Assembly: GCF_030580915.1 (NCBI RefSeq)
Contig: NZ_JAUQTA010000001.1
Coordinates: forward strand, 1,116,001-1,180,000
Direction: 5' to 3'
DNA from: Nocardioides jiangxiensis
GTDB taxonomy: Bacteria > Actinomycetota > Actinomycetes > Propionibacteriales > Nocardioidaceae
DNA: 64,000 nt
Below the pieces are notes generated by a model. It made no database searches and was not told the origin of the DNA. It saw only the letters and a program-made list of their open reading frames with translations. This document shows positions 35,059 to 42,303 of the stretch, in pieces; position 1 is the first letter of the stretch, and the number at the start of each line of letters is the position of its first letter. The position numbers were made by a program, and so were the translations under genes.

Positions 35059-35099
35059 GTTCTCTCTCTTCTCTACTACGGGGATTGGGGTGAAGGGTG

Positions 35100-35567
35100 T
35101 CAGTTGGTGGGGGCGGGCCGGTAGGTCAGGCGCTTGAACAGCAGGTAGACCTCACATCCCAGGCAGAAGCCGAACAGCGCGTTGAGCAGCGCTGCGGCCA
35201 GCGCGAACCCGACGGCGATCGCACCGACTGCGTCGAAGCCGAGCGGCCAGAAGACCAGGGCGATGAGCGCGAAGGTCAGGCCGACCTGCTGGGCGAAGCG
35301 CGGCGGGGCCGCGTCCTCGAGATGGGCGGGCGGGGCCAGCCGCGGCCGGATGAAGCGGCGGAACGCCCAGGCGTGCGGCGTACGGCTGACGCCGAGGAGG
35401 GCACCGATGCCGAAGAGGACGGTCTGGAGCGCCAGCAGCGCGATGCCGTACGGCGAGGGCGACAGCAGCAGCGCGCCGGCCAGGATGACGACGGTGACGG
35501 CTGCCGCGAACTGCGGGCCGCGCGGGTCGACCTGCGCGCGCTGCGCGACAGTGGTGGCGGTGCTCAT
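35100..35567 (-). CDS. DUF4395 membrane protein
   Basis: A 155-residue protein with four hydrophobic segments and a conserved CLGC motif near residue 135 at the end of the last helix pair (FGFCLGCEVYLL). DUF4395 proteins are usually encoded with thioredoxin-like or rhodanese genes, so a role in thiol or sulfur transfer at the membrane is likely but unproven. ATG 35567 has GGAGC 6 nt upstream. It is the first full gene of the operon, 131 bp after the stop of the leader peptide. Confidence 0.85.
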   Translation of the reverse strand: MSTATTVAQRAQVDPRGPQFAAAVTVVILAGALLLSPSPYGIALLALQTVLFGIGALLGVSRTPHAWAFRRFIRPRLAPPAHLEDAAPPRFAQQVGLTFALIALVFWPLGFDAVGAIAVGFALAAALLNALFGFCLGCEVYLLFKRLTYRPAPTN

Positions 35568-35624
35568 GTTCTTGCTCCTGTGCCCCGGAGACGAGGCGGA
35601 CGGTTCACATCACGGACGAGAAGG

Positions 35625-35682
35625 CGGTCCCGGCGGACCGGGGACGTCGTGGGGGCGGTCGAGCGCCTGCGCCGAAGGGCGC
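35625..35682 (-). promoter_or_regulatory. Hairpins between leader peptide and DUF4395 gene, candidate attenuator
   Basis: Two short hairpins lie downstream of the leader stop codon: GCGCC/GGCGC with a 4-nt loop (35669-35682) and CGGTCC/GGACCG with a 4-nt loop (35625-35640). Bases of the second can also pair with a neighbouring GGGAC, so alternative structures are possible, as needed for attenuation. Confidence 0.4.
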
Positions 35683-35698
35683 GGAAGGGGACGTCCCG

Positions 35699-35776
35699 TC
35701 AGGACATTCGACACAGCGACGACGCAACGCGCAGGAGATCCACCGCGCGGCGCTCGGTCAGCATGGTCGTGAACAT
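35699..35776 (-). CDS. Leaderless cysteine-type leader peptide of the sulfurtransferase operon
   Basis: A 25-codon frame whose peptide contains LTERRAVDLLRVASSLCR, the pattern (TxRxxVDLxRVAxxLCR) of short actinobacterial leader peptides found before sulfur-metabolism genes. Its single Cys is fourth from the end. The start ATG at 35776 is 7 bp after TAGAGT (minus strand, 35784-35789), so translation would begin at the 5' end of the mRNA. Stalling at the Cys/Arg codons when cysteine is short could change folding of the downstream hairpins and raise expression of the three operon genes. The peptide family is known; the mechanism here is inferred. An internal ATG at 35764 is an alternative start. 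Confidence 0.75.
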   Translation of the reverse strand: MFTTMLTERRAVDLLRVASSLCRMS

Positions 35777-35783
35777 GTGCCCG

Positions 35784-35813
35784 ACTCTAGGAGTCGCCGA
35801 AAACGTCCTCCAA
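35784..35813 (-). promoter_or_regulatory. Promoter of the leader peptide/sulfurtransferase operon
   Basis: TAGAGT (35784-35789) and TTGGAG (35808-35813) on the minus strand with 18-bp spacing. The -10 is 7 bp from the leader ATG. Confidence 0.5.
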
Positions 35814-35817
35814 ATCG

Positions 35818-35861
35818 TCATCTCGCCATATGAGATGCCTGTCCGCAAAATGAGACGCCTG
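35818..35861. repeat. Inverted and direct repeats between the sulfur operon and the SGNH genes
   Basis: CATCTC and GAGATG form an inverted repeat around GCCATAT (35819-35837). ATGAGATGCCTG (35830-35841) recurs as ATGAGACGCCTG (35850-35861), a 20-bp period with one mismatch. The stretch is less GC-rich than its surroundings and lies just upstream of the sulfur operon promoter, so it may be a regulator site. Confidence 0.5.
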
Positions 35862-35909
35862 AGACGAGGCCGCGCATCCGGTCTGGACCACTGGCTACAC
35901 TCACGGACT

Positions 35910-36908
35910 GTGCGTCGCCTCCTGCTCCTGATTGTGGCCGTCCTGCAGCGGACCCCCGTCATCGAGTGGCTGCGGACCGCCCGCGGCTGGCGCGACCAGT
36001 ACCTCGACCCCCAGGTGCGCCAGCTCCGCTCGGTGGTCCGCCAGATGGAGCGCGGTCAGGTCGACATCCTCTTCCTGGGCGACTCCAGCGCCACCTTCTT
36101 CGGACCCGGCGACGTCGACCGGCGTCGGTTGCCGGAGATGCTCGGGGCCGAGCTCGGGCAGCGCGTGGCCGTGATCGCGGGGCCCGGCTACAACCCGCCC
36201 CTCTACAGCGAGCTCGTGCGGATCCTGGGCACGCTCCCCCAGCGCCCGCGGGCGGTCGTCCTCTCGCGCGCGGTCCGGACGAGCTGCGCGACCCATGTCC
36301 GCCAGCACCCCGAGTACGGCTACCGGCGATCGATCGCGACGCTGCGGCGTGCCTCGGGGGCGCACGGCCTGCGGGCGTTCTCCCGCAGCAACCGCCGCAC
36401 ACCGCAGGAGTACGCCGCCTTCGAGGCGCTCCCGGTGCGCACGCGCTGGGAGCGTGCCTCGACCATCGGTGGCTTCCTGGCGCTCGTCCGGGGGCGTCGC
36501 ACCGCGGGCGGCGACCTGGCCACCCAGCAGGCACTCTTCGACTACTTCCACGGCGAGCTGCTCGACCCCGGCATCGCCACGGTCGGCGAGCTGACGGAGC
36601 TGGCCGCCCGGCTGCGGGCCTACGGCGTGCCGGTGGTGCACTACTACCCGCCGATCCCGGTCGAGCGCGGCGAGCAGTACTTCCCCGGCGAGTTCGAGGC
36701 CCAGGTACGCGCGTCGTACGCAGTGGTCGACGGCGTCCTCGAAGCCGGGCTCGGCGACCTCGGCGCGCTCGTCGAGACGCCCTTCGACACCCCCGACGAC
36801 GAGTTCATCGACCCGACCGACGGCTCCGAGCACTGGAACGAGAAGGGCCGGGCCCGGATCGCGCGGCGGATCGCCGAGCTCGTGCAGCAAGCACGCGTCG
36901 ACGCCTGA
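35910..36908 (+). CDS. SGNH-hydrolase-like protein, tandem paralogue 1
   Basis: A 332-residue protein that looks like an SGNH/GDSL-type hydrolase: GDSS with Ser59 (block I, in LGDSSATFFG) and a C-terminal block with Asp and His308 (DGSEHWN). Between them are conserved stretches shared by all three neighbours: LPEMLxAELG, YNPPLYSELVR, HPEYGYRRS and LFDYFHGE. No signal peptide is evident; the hydrophobic N-terminus (LLLLIVAVL) may only contact the membrane. The GTG start is 8 bp after TACACT (35896-35901) without a ribosome-binding site. A role in acylating or deacylating the polysaccharide is plausible from location, not shown. Confidence 0.75.
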   Translation: MRRLLLLIVAVLQRTPVIEWLRTARGWRDQYLDPQVRQLRSVVRQMERGQVDILFLGDSSATFFGPGDVDRRRLPEMLGAELGQRVAVIAGPGYNPPLYSELVRILGTLPQRPRAVVLSRAVRTSCATHVRQHPEYGYRRSIATLRRASGAHGLRAFSRSNRRTPQEYAAFEALPVRTRWERASTIGGFLALVRGRRTAGGDLATQQALFDYFHGELLDPGIATVGELTELAARLRAYGVPVVHYYPPIPVERGEQYFPGEFEAQVRASYAVVDGVLEAGLGDLGALVETPFDTPDDEFIDPTDGSEHWNEKGRARIARRIAELVQQARVDA

Positions 36909-36981
36909 CCCTCCAGGTCCTCCTGCCCACCGACGGCAGCGGCGTCCGGGCGGGCCGTCCGGCTCACTACATTGGGGAGTT

Positions 36982-37977
36982 GTGCGACGTTTTGTGATGT
37001 TCCTCGTGCGGCTGCTCAACCACACGCCGATCATGCGCTGGTTCCGGACGGCGCGTGGCCTGCGCGACCAGTACGTCGACCCGCAGGTGCGGCAGCTGCG
37101 CGGCGTCATCCGGCAGATGGAGCGCGGTGAGATCGACGTGCTCTACCTCGGCGACTCCAGCTCGACGTTCTTCGGCCAGGACGATGCCGACCATCGCCGG
37201 CTGCCGGAGATGCTCGAGGCCGAGCTCGGCCGACGGGTCACCCTCCTCGCGGGCCCCGGCTACAGCCCCGAGCTCTACGCCGAGTTCGTGCGCCTGCTGG
37301 CCACGCTCCCGCAGCGCCCGAAGGCCGTCGTCCTCACCCGTGCGGTGCGGATCTGCTACGCGGTCCATGTGCGCCAGCACCCGGAGTACGGCTACCGGCG
37401 CTCGGTCGAGACGCTGCGTCGGGTACCCGACGCGCAGCACCACCTGCGCGCCTTCGACCGGCGCAACCGCCGCACGCCGGCCGACATGGAGCGCTTCCGC
37501 GCGCTGCCGGTCACCACCCGCTGGGGTCGCGCGAGCACGGTCGGCGGATTCCTCGACCAGGTCCGCGGACGCCGGGGCGGCCCGGAGGTGCTGGAGCGCC
37601 AGCAGGCCCTGTTCGACTACTTCCACGGCGAGCCGGTGACGCCGGACCACCCCGAGCTCGTCCACCTCCGGATCCTCGCCGAGCGGCTGCGCGACTACGG
37701 CGTGCCGGTCGTGCACTACTGGCCGCCGATCCCGGTCCACAAGGGCGAGCAGTACTTCCCGGGAGAGTTCGCCGGGCACGTCCACGCCGCCTACGACGTG
37801 TGCCGGGCGCCGTTCGAGGAGGTGCTGGGCGGGCAGGCTCTCCTGGTCGAGTCGCCCTTCGAGACCCCGGACGACGAGTTCATCGACAGCGCCGACGGTT
37901 CCGAGCACTGGAACGACGCCGGCCGGCTGCGGATCGCCCGGAGGATCGCTGAGCTGCTGCGCGACGTCGGGCTCTGA
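36982..37977 (+). CDS. SGNH-hydrolase-like protein, tandem paralogue 2
   Basis: A 331-residue paralogue of the previous gene. Ser59 (LGDSSSTFFG) and His309 (DGSEHWND) occupy matching positions, and the motifs LPEMLEAELG, HPEYGYRRS and LFDYFHGE are kept. The N-terminus (RRFVMFLVRLLNHTP) aligns with its neighbours, which supports GTG 36982 as start. TACATT (36968-36973) lies 8 bp upstream; GGGGAG is only 2 nt from the GTG, too close to act as a normal ribosome-binding site, so leaderless expression is likely. Each of the three genes appears to have its own promoter rather than forming one operon. Confidence 0.75.
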   Translation: MRRFVMFLVRLLNHTPIMRWFRTARGLRDQYVDPQVRQLRGVIRQMERGEIDVLYLGDSSSTFFGQDDADHRRLPEMLEAELGRRVTLLAGPGYSPELYAEFVRLLATLPQRPKAVVLTRAVRICYAVHVRQHPEYGYRRSVETLRRVPDAQHHLRAFDRRNRRTPADMERFRALPVTTRWGRASTVGGFLDQVRGRRGGPEVLERQQALFDYFHGEPVTPDHPELVHLRILAERLRDYGVPVVHYWPPIPVHKGEQYFPGEFAGHVHAAYDVCRAPFEEVLGGQALLVESPFETPDDEFIDSADGSEHWNDAGRLRIARRIAELLRDVGL

Positions 37978-38069
37978 CGCACCCGCGCAGCCCGCCCGCA
38001 CGACGCGGGCAGGGCACAATCTTCCCGAAACCGGCACACGCCACCCCGGGCGCTGACTACCTTGACGCC

Positions 38070-39077
38070 GTGCAGCAACTGAAGCACCACCTCGTGGGAG
38101 TCCTCAACCGCACCCCGGCCATGGACGCGTTCCGCACCGCCCGCGGCGTGCGCGACGAGTACGTCGACCCCCAGGTCCGCCAGCTCCGTTCGGTCGTGGC
38201 CGAGATGCGCGCCGGCCAGATCGACGTGCTGATCCTGGGCGACTCGACCACCACCTTCTTCGGTCGCGACGACGCCGACCCGCGCCGCCTCCCCGAGATG
38301 CTGCAGGCGGAGCTCGGCCGCGACGTCCGCCTGCGCCTCGTCGCCGGGGCCGGCTACCACCCGGGGCTCTACGCCGAGTTCGTGCGCGTGCTGGGCACGC
38401 TCGAGCAGCGCCCACGAGCGGTCGTGGTCAGCCGAGCGATCCGCACCTCCGGGCGGGTAACGCACGTGGCCCGCCACCCGGAGTACGGCTACGAGAGGTC
38501 GATCGCCGCCCTCGCCGCCATCCGCGACGCAGACAGCAGGATGCGCGCCTTCAGCCGTGCCAACCGCAGGACCGAGGCCGAGACGGCCGCCTTCCACGCG
38601 CTCGAGGTCGAGACGCGGTGGCAGCAGGCACGCACGATCGGCGAGTTCCTCGAGAAGGTCCGGGGCCGGAGGGGCGGCGCCGAGGACATCGACCAGCAAC
38701 GAGCCCTCTTCGACTACTTCCACGGCGAGACGTTCACCGAGCGGCACGTCGACCGTGCCCGGCTCCTGGGCGAGCGGTTGCGCGCGTACGGCGTCCCGGT
38801 CGTGCACTACTGGCCGTCGATCCCCTGGCAGCGGGGGGAGACGTACTTCCCGGGTGAGTTCCGCGCCCACTGCGAACAGAACTTCGCCGTGCTCCGTCCC
38901 GCCTTCGACGACGCCCTCGGGGACCTCGGCCTGACCGCGGAGGGTCCCTTCGACACCCCGGACGACGAGTTCATCGACGCCGCCGACGGCTCGGAGCACT
39001 GGAACGACAAGGGACGGGCACGCATCGCGAAGCAGCTCGCCGCATGCCTGCACGAGACCGGAGCCCTCGGCCGCTGA
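38070..39077 (+). CDS. SGNH-hydrolase-like protein, tandem paralogue 3
   Basis: The third copy, 335 residues, with Ser59 (LGDSTTTFFG, so GDST rather than GDSS) and His310 (DGSEHWNDKG). It shares the framework motifs of the other two. TACCTT (38058-38063) is 6 bp before the GTG, again a leaderless layout. The three genes read in the same direction and are separated by 73 and 92 bp. Keeping the Ser, Asp and His in all copies suggests that all remain active with different substrates or regulation. A transcription terminator follows at 39095. Confidence 0.75.
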   Translation: MQQLKHHLVGVLNRTPAMDAFRTARGVRDEYVDPQVRQLRSVVAEMRAGQIDVLILGDSTTTFFGRDDADPRRLPEMLQAELGRDVRLRLVAGAGYHPGLYAEFVRVLGTLEQRPRAVVVSRAIRTSGRVTHVARHPEYGYERSIAALAAIRDADSRMRAFSRANRRTEAETAAFHALEVETRWQQARTIGEFLEKVRGRRGGAEDIDQQRALFDYFHGETFTERHVDRARLLGERLRAYGVPVVHYWPSIPWQRGETYFPGEFRAHCEQNFAVLRPAFDDALGDLGLTAEGPFDTPDDEFIDAADGSEHWNDKGRARIAKQLAACLHETGALGR

Positions 39078-39094
39078 CGCCGTACGACGCGACG

Positions 39095-39122
39095 CGGCCC
39101 CCGTCCCGGAGGACGGGGGCCG
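39095..39122. terminator. Bidirectional hairpin terminator
   Basis: A perfect 12-bp stem (39095-39106 with 39111-39122) and a CGGA loop between the convergent SGNH paralogue 3 and glycosyltransferase genes. Confidence 0.8.
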
Positions 39123-39141
39123 ACGTACGACGTGCAGCAGG

Positions 39142-40332
39142 TCAGCGCGCGGCAGACCGAAGGATCGCCTCGAACCTGTCGACGCAGCCCTCGAGCTCGA
39201 ACTCCCGCTCGGCGAGCGCACGCGAGTCCTTGCCGATCTGCTGGGCACGGGCATGGTCGGCGAGCACCTCACGGACCCAGGCGGCAGCCGCCGGGACCGA
39301 GTCGTCGGACGGCGGGAGCACGCAGCCCCCCACCTGGTCGACGAGCTTCGCGGCGAGATTCTCCGACGGCATCAGGCCCAGGATCGGCCGGCCCGCACAG
39401 AGGTAGGACAGCGTCTTGGACGGCACGGAGAACGCGCCCGCCGACTGCTCGAGCAGCACGACGAGGACGTCGCCGGAGCCGAGCACCTCGGGCAGCCGCT
39501 CGTAGGGCTGGAACGGCAGCAGGGTCAGCGGGACGCCGAGGCGCTCGGCCTCCGCCTGCACGACAGGCGCCGCCGGGCCCTCGTTGACCACCACGAGCCG
39601 CACCGGGGTGCCGGCGTCGATCACGGCCCGGGCCACGTTCGGCAGCAGCTCGGGGTTGTGCTTGAGACCGAGCGTGCCGGAGTACAGCAGCGTCTGCACG
39701 GCGTCGACGCCTTGTTCGCGGGCCCACGCGTTGTCGCGCGCCACCGGGTAGATCTCGTCGAGCGGCGCCCAGTTGGTGATCACGGTGGTCTTGTCGGCCG
39801 TGCCCCAGGAGCGGTGCACGTCGACGAAGGCGTCGGTGATCACGACGATCGCCGCCGCGCGTCGCGAGCACCAGCGCTCCGCCCAGCCGATGACCTTGCC
39901 GACCAGCTTGAACGCCGGCGACAGCTTGTCACCCGCGAACGAGGTGATCGCGACCGCCTGGACGTCCTGGTGCCACAGCACCCATGGCTTGCGCAGCACC
40001 AGCAGGATCAGCGTCACGACCGCGAGCGTGGGGATCGGCACGTTGGAGAAGAGCACCACGTCGGGCCGCAACCGGCGTACCTGCCGGGCCAGCTCGAAGC
40101 CGAAGCCGAGCTCCTGGAGGAGCCGGGGGCCGAAGCTCGTCTTCTTCACCGAGCGCCCGACGGCGATCGGCTCGAAGCGGATCGTCTCCCCCGGCTCCGC
40201 CCGCAGGTGCCCCTTGCCGGAGGCATAGGCGTCGCAGTAGGAGTGGGTCACCTGGTGCCCACGACCTGCGAGCGCCCGGCTCAGCTCGACCTGGAAAGGA
40301 TGCCCGCTGTAGTCGTGGACCAGGATCTTCAT
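39142..40332 (-). CDS. Glycosyltransferase, GT4-type (WecA-independent, GT-B fold)
   Basis: A 396-residue GT-B glycosyltransferase. The N-terminal domain starts KILVHDYSGHPFQVELSRAL with the acceptor-side Gly/His loop; the C-terminal donor domain has LLYSGTLGLKHNPELL near residue 225, then FQPYERLPEVL and the nucleotide-sugar E-x7-E region as PSKTLSYLCAGRPILG. A hydrophobic stretch near 125-145 probably docks it on the membrane. The ATG at 40332 is used; the frame is open further upstream but only through the neighbouring gene. It lies 23 bp after the GDP-mannose epimerase gene in one operon. Donor and acceptor are unknown. Confidence 0.87.
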   Translation of the reverse strand: MKILVHDYSGHPFQVELSRALAGRGHQVTHSYCDAYASGKGHLRAEPGETIRFEPIAVGRSVKKTSFGPRLLQELGFGFELARQVRRLRPDVVLFSNVPIPTLAVVTLILLVLRKPWVLWHQDVQAVAITSFAGDKLSPAFKLVGKVIGWAERWCSRRAAAIVVITDAFVDVHRSWGTADKTTVITNWAPLDEIYPVARDNAWAREQGVDAVQTLLYSGTLGLKHNPELLPNVARAVIDAGTPVRLVVVNEGPAAPVVQAEAERLGVPLTLLPFQPYERLPEVLGSGDVLVVLLEQSAGAFSVPSKTLSYLCAGRPILGLMPSENLAAKLVDQVGGCVLPPSDDSVPAAAAWVREVLADHARAQQIGKDSRALAEREFELEGCVDRFEAILRSAAR

Positions 40333-40355
40333 CAGACTGCGCTCAACCCTCCGGG

Positions 40356-41333
40356 TCAGCCCTGGGCGGCCTTCACCTGGTCGTAGACCCAGCGGTAGGT
40401 CTTCTCCATGCCCTCGAGCAGGGAGATCGACGGCTCCCAGCCGTAGATCTCCTTGATCAGGGTGTTGTCGGAGTTGCGACCACGGACACCCTGCGGGGCG
40501 TCCAGCTGGTAGTTGCGCTTGCACTTGATCCCGGCGAAGCCCTCGACCATCGTGTAGAGGTCGTTGATCGAGATCAGCTCGGACGAGCCGAGGTTGACCG
40601 GGATCGGGCTGTCGCCCTTGAGGAACATCTGCGAGCCCTTGACGCAGTCGTCGACGTACATGAACGAGCGGGTCTGCTCGCCGTCGCCCCAGATGTCGAT
40701 CTCGTGGTGACCGGAGATGACGGCCTCCGCGATCTTGCGACAGGTCGCCGCCGGAGCCTTCTCGCGGCCGCCGGTCCACGTGCCCTCCGGGCCGTAGACG
40801 TTGTGGTAGCGCGCGACGCGGGTCTGCAGGCCGAAGTCCTCGAGGAAGTGGCGCGCCATGCGCTCGGAGAAGAGCTTCTCCCAGCCGTAGCCGTCCTCGG
40901 GGTCCGCCGGGTAGGCGTCCTCCTCCTTGAGGGCGGTGATGTTGGGGTCGGTCTGCTTCGAGCCGTTGTAGACACAGGCGGAGGACGAGTAGAAGTAGCG
41001 CTCGACCTCGGCGGCCTTGGCCGCCTCCAGCATGTGCGTCGACGTGTTGACCGTCAGCATGCACAGCGCCTTGTTGTTCTCGATGAAGCCCATGCCGCCC
41101 ATGTCGGCGGCCAGCATGTAGACCTCGCGCGCGCCCTCGGTCTGGGCGAAGGCGTTCTCGCGCAGCGACAGGTCGGCGACGACGTTCTCCACGCCCTCGT
41201 GGACCTGGTACCACTCGTCGATCGGCTTGATGTCGACCGAACGCACGGACAGGCCCTGCTTCACGAGGTCGGCAACCAGGTGCCCACCGATGAAGCCGCC
41301 ACCACCAGCGACCAGTACGTCGACATTGCTCAC
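40356..41333 (-). CDS. GDP-mannose 3,5-epimerase (GME-like)
   Basis: A 325-residue extended short-chain dehydrogenase closely resembling plant GDP-D-mannose 3,5-epimerase, which makes GDP-L-galactose and GDP-L-gulose. Diagnostic segments are the NAD loop GGGGFIGG, ADMGGMGFI, SSSACVY with Cys120 as acid/base residue, YGWEK with Tyr149 and Lys153, GTWTGGREKAPAA and DGEQTRSF, and GVRGRNSDN. All catalytic residues known for the family are present. GTG 41333 has GGAGG 7 nt upstream. It should supply an L-sugar donor to the glycosyltransferase encoded downstream. GDP-mannose synthesis genes are not in the window apart from the possible isomerase at 24394. Confidence 0.88.
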   Translation of the reverse strand: MSNVDVLVAGGGGFIGGHLVADLVKQGLSVRSVDIKPIDEWYQVHEGVENVVADLSLRENAFAQTEGAREVYMLAADMGGMGFIENNKALCMLTVNTSTHMLEAAKAAEVERYFYSSSACVYNGSKQTDPNITALKEEDAYPADPEDGYGWEKLFSERMARHFLEDFGLQTRVARYHNVYGPEGTWTGGREKAPAATCRKIAEAVISGHHEIDIWGDGEQTRSFMYVDDCVKGSQMFLKGDSPIPVNLGSSELISINDLYTMVEGFAGIKCKRNYQLDAPQGVRGRNSDNTLIKEIYGWEPSISLLEGMEKTYRWVYDQVKAAQG

Positions 41334-41436
41334 GGAACTACCTCCAAGGAAGAAATCACAGTGGATGCGCTGCCCCCGGCGCGGTGTGATGAACGAGGCA
41401 TCACGCGAAACGTGACGATACCTTGGGTGACCCCGC

Positions 41437-42303
41437 TCACCCGACGTATCCCAAGCGGGCCATCGCGTCGCCACACATCTCCTCGATGTGTGCGACGTGC
41501 GCGGGGGCGAGCTGGCCGCGCCAGCCGTCGATGGTGCCGCTGTGGAAGGTCATCGCACCAGTGTTGAAGATACGCTCCGCGTAGACCGGCGCGACCTTCC
41601 CGGCGTCCTCGACGCCGATGTGGTCGAGGATCCGCGCCACCTGCTCGACCTGGCTGTCCGAGGCGCCGCCTCCCTGCGAGCCGACCAGGTCCTCGAATCG
41701 GACGGTCAGGACGCCGGGCTGGTCCAGCCATCCGGCGTACGCGTTGAAGAGGACCTCGATGGGCGGCGCGGAGAGCGGGTCACCGGGCTCGCCGTAGCCG
41801 TGCACGATCGCGTCCATCAGGGCCTCGTCGGTCGGGAACATGCCCAGGACCTCGTCGCGGCTGCCGACGTGCTCGGCCGTGCGCAGGTAGTTGAACGCCG
41901 AGACGGCGAGGGCTCGCGGGTCACGGATCGCCATGACGGTGCGGACGTCGGAGGCGGCCAGCACGTCCGTGATCGGCGACAGCGCAGGCAGGTGCGTCGT
42001 CATGTACGACGAGGTCCGCACGCGCCGGATGTTCTTCTGGAGCTCGCTCGCGGCCGTCTCGGGGTGCGCGAAGTGGGAAGCCTCGAGCTGCACGAACCGG
42101 CCGGAGTACCGGAAGCCTGGGAGCTGGTCGAGCAGGGCCGTGACCAGGTGCGTGCCTGCCTTGGGGATCGAGTTCGCGACCACGCGCGGGCCCGGGGGCG
42201 CCGGCCGGACACGGTCGATCGCGCGGTAGGTCGCGATCGCGGGCTTGCGCAACGTGGAGCTGCGACGGATCCGGTGCGCGAACGCGGACTCACGGAGCGG
42301 CAT
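41437..42303 (-). CDS. Sulfotransferase-domain protein
   Basis: A 288-residue PAPS-dependent sulfotransferase. The 5'-phosphosulfate loop is SIPKAGTHLV near residue 45, the 3'-phosphate motif is AIRDPRALAVSAF near 118, and the C-terminal GWRGQL...MARLGY block is typical of the family. It probably adds sulfate to a sugar of the polysaccharide or its lipid-linked precursor. ATG 42303 has a strong ribosome-binding site (GAGGAGG) and overlaps the flippase gene end by 14 nt, so both belong to one minus-strand operon with FkbM and the glycosyltransferase upstream. The acceptor is unknown. Confidence 0.87.
   Translation of the reverse strand: MPLRESAFAHRIRRSSTLRKPAIATYRAIDRVRPAPPGPRVVANSIPKAGTHLVTALLDQLPGFRYSGRFVQLEASHFAHPETAASELQKNIRRVRTSSYMTTHLPALSPITDVLAASDVRTVMAIRDPRALAVSAFNYLRTAEHVGSRDEVLGMFPTDEALMDAIVHGYGEPGDPLSAPPIEVLFNAYAGWLDQPGVLTVRFEDLVGSQGGGASDSQVEQVARILDHIGVEDAGKVAPVYAERIFNTGAMTFHSGTIDGWRGQLAPAHVAHIEEMCGDAMARLGYVG

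Noticed and set aside
40333..41214. Fusion of the GT4 glycosyltransferase with upstream sequence
   Set aside because: The upstream part is a shifted frame of the GDP-mannose epimerase gene; the glycosyltransferase has a normal N-terminus at ATG 40332.
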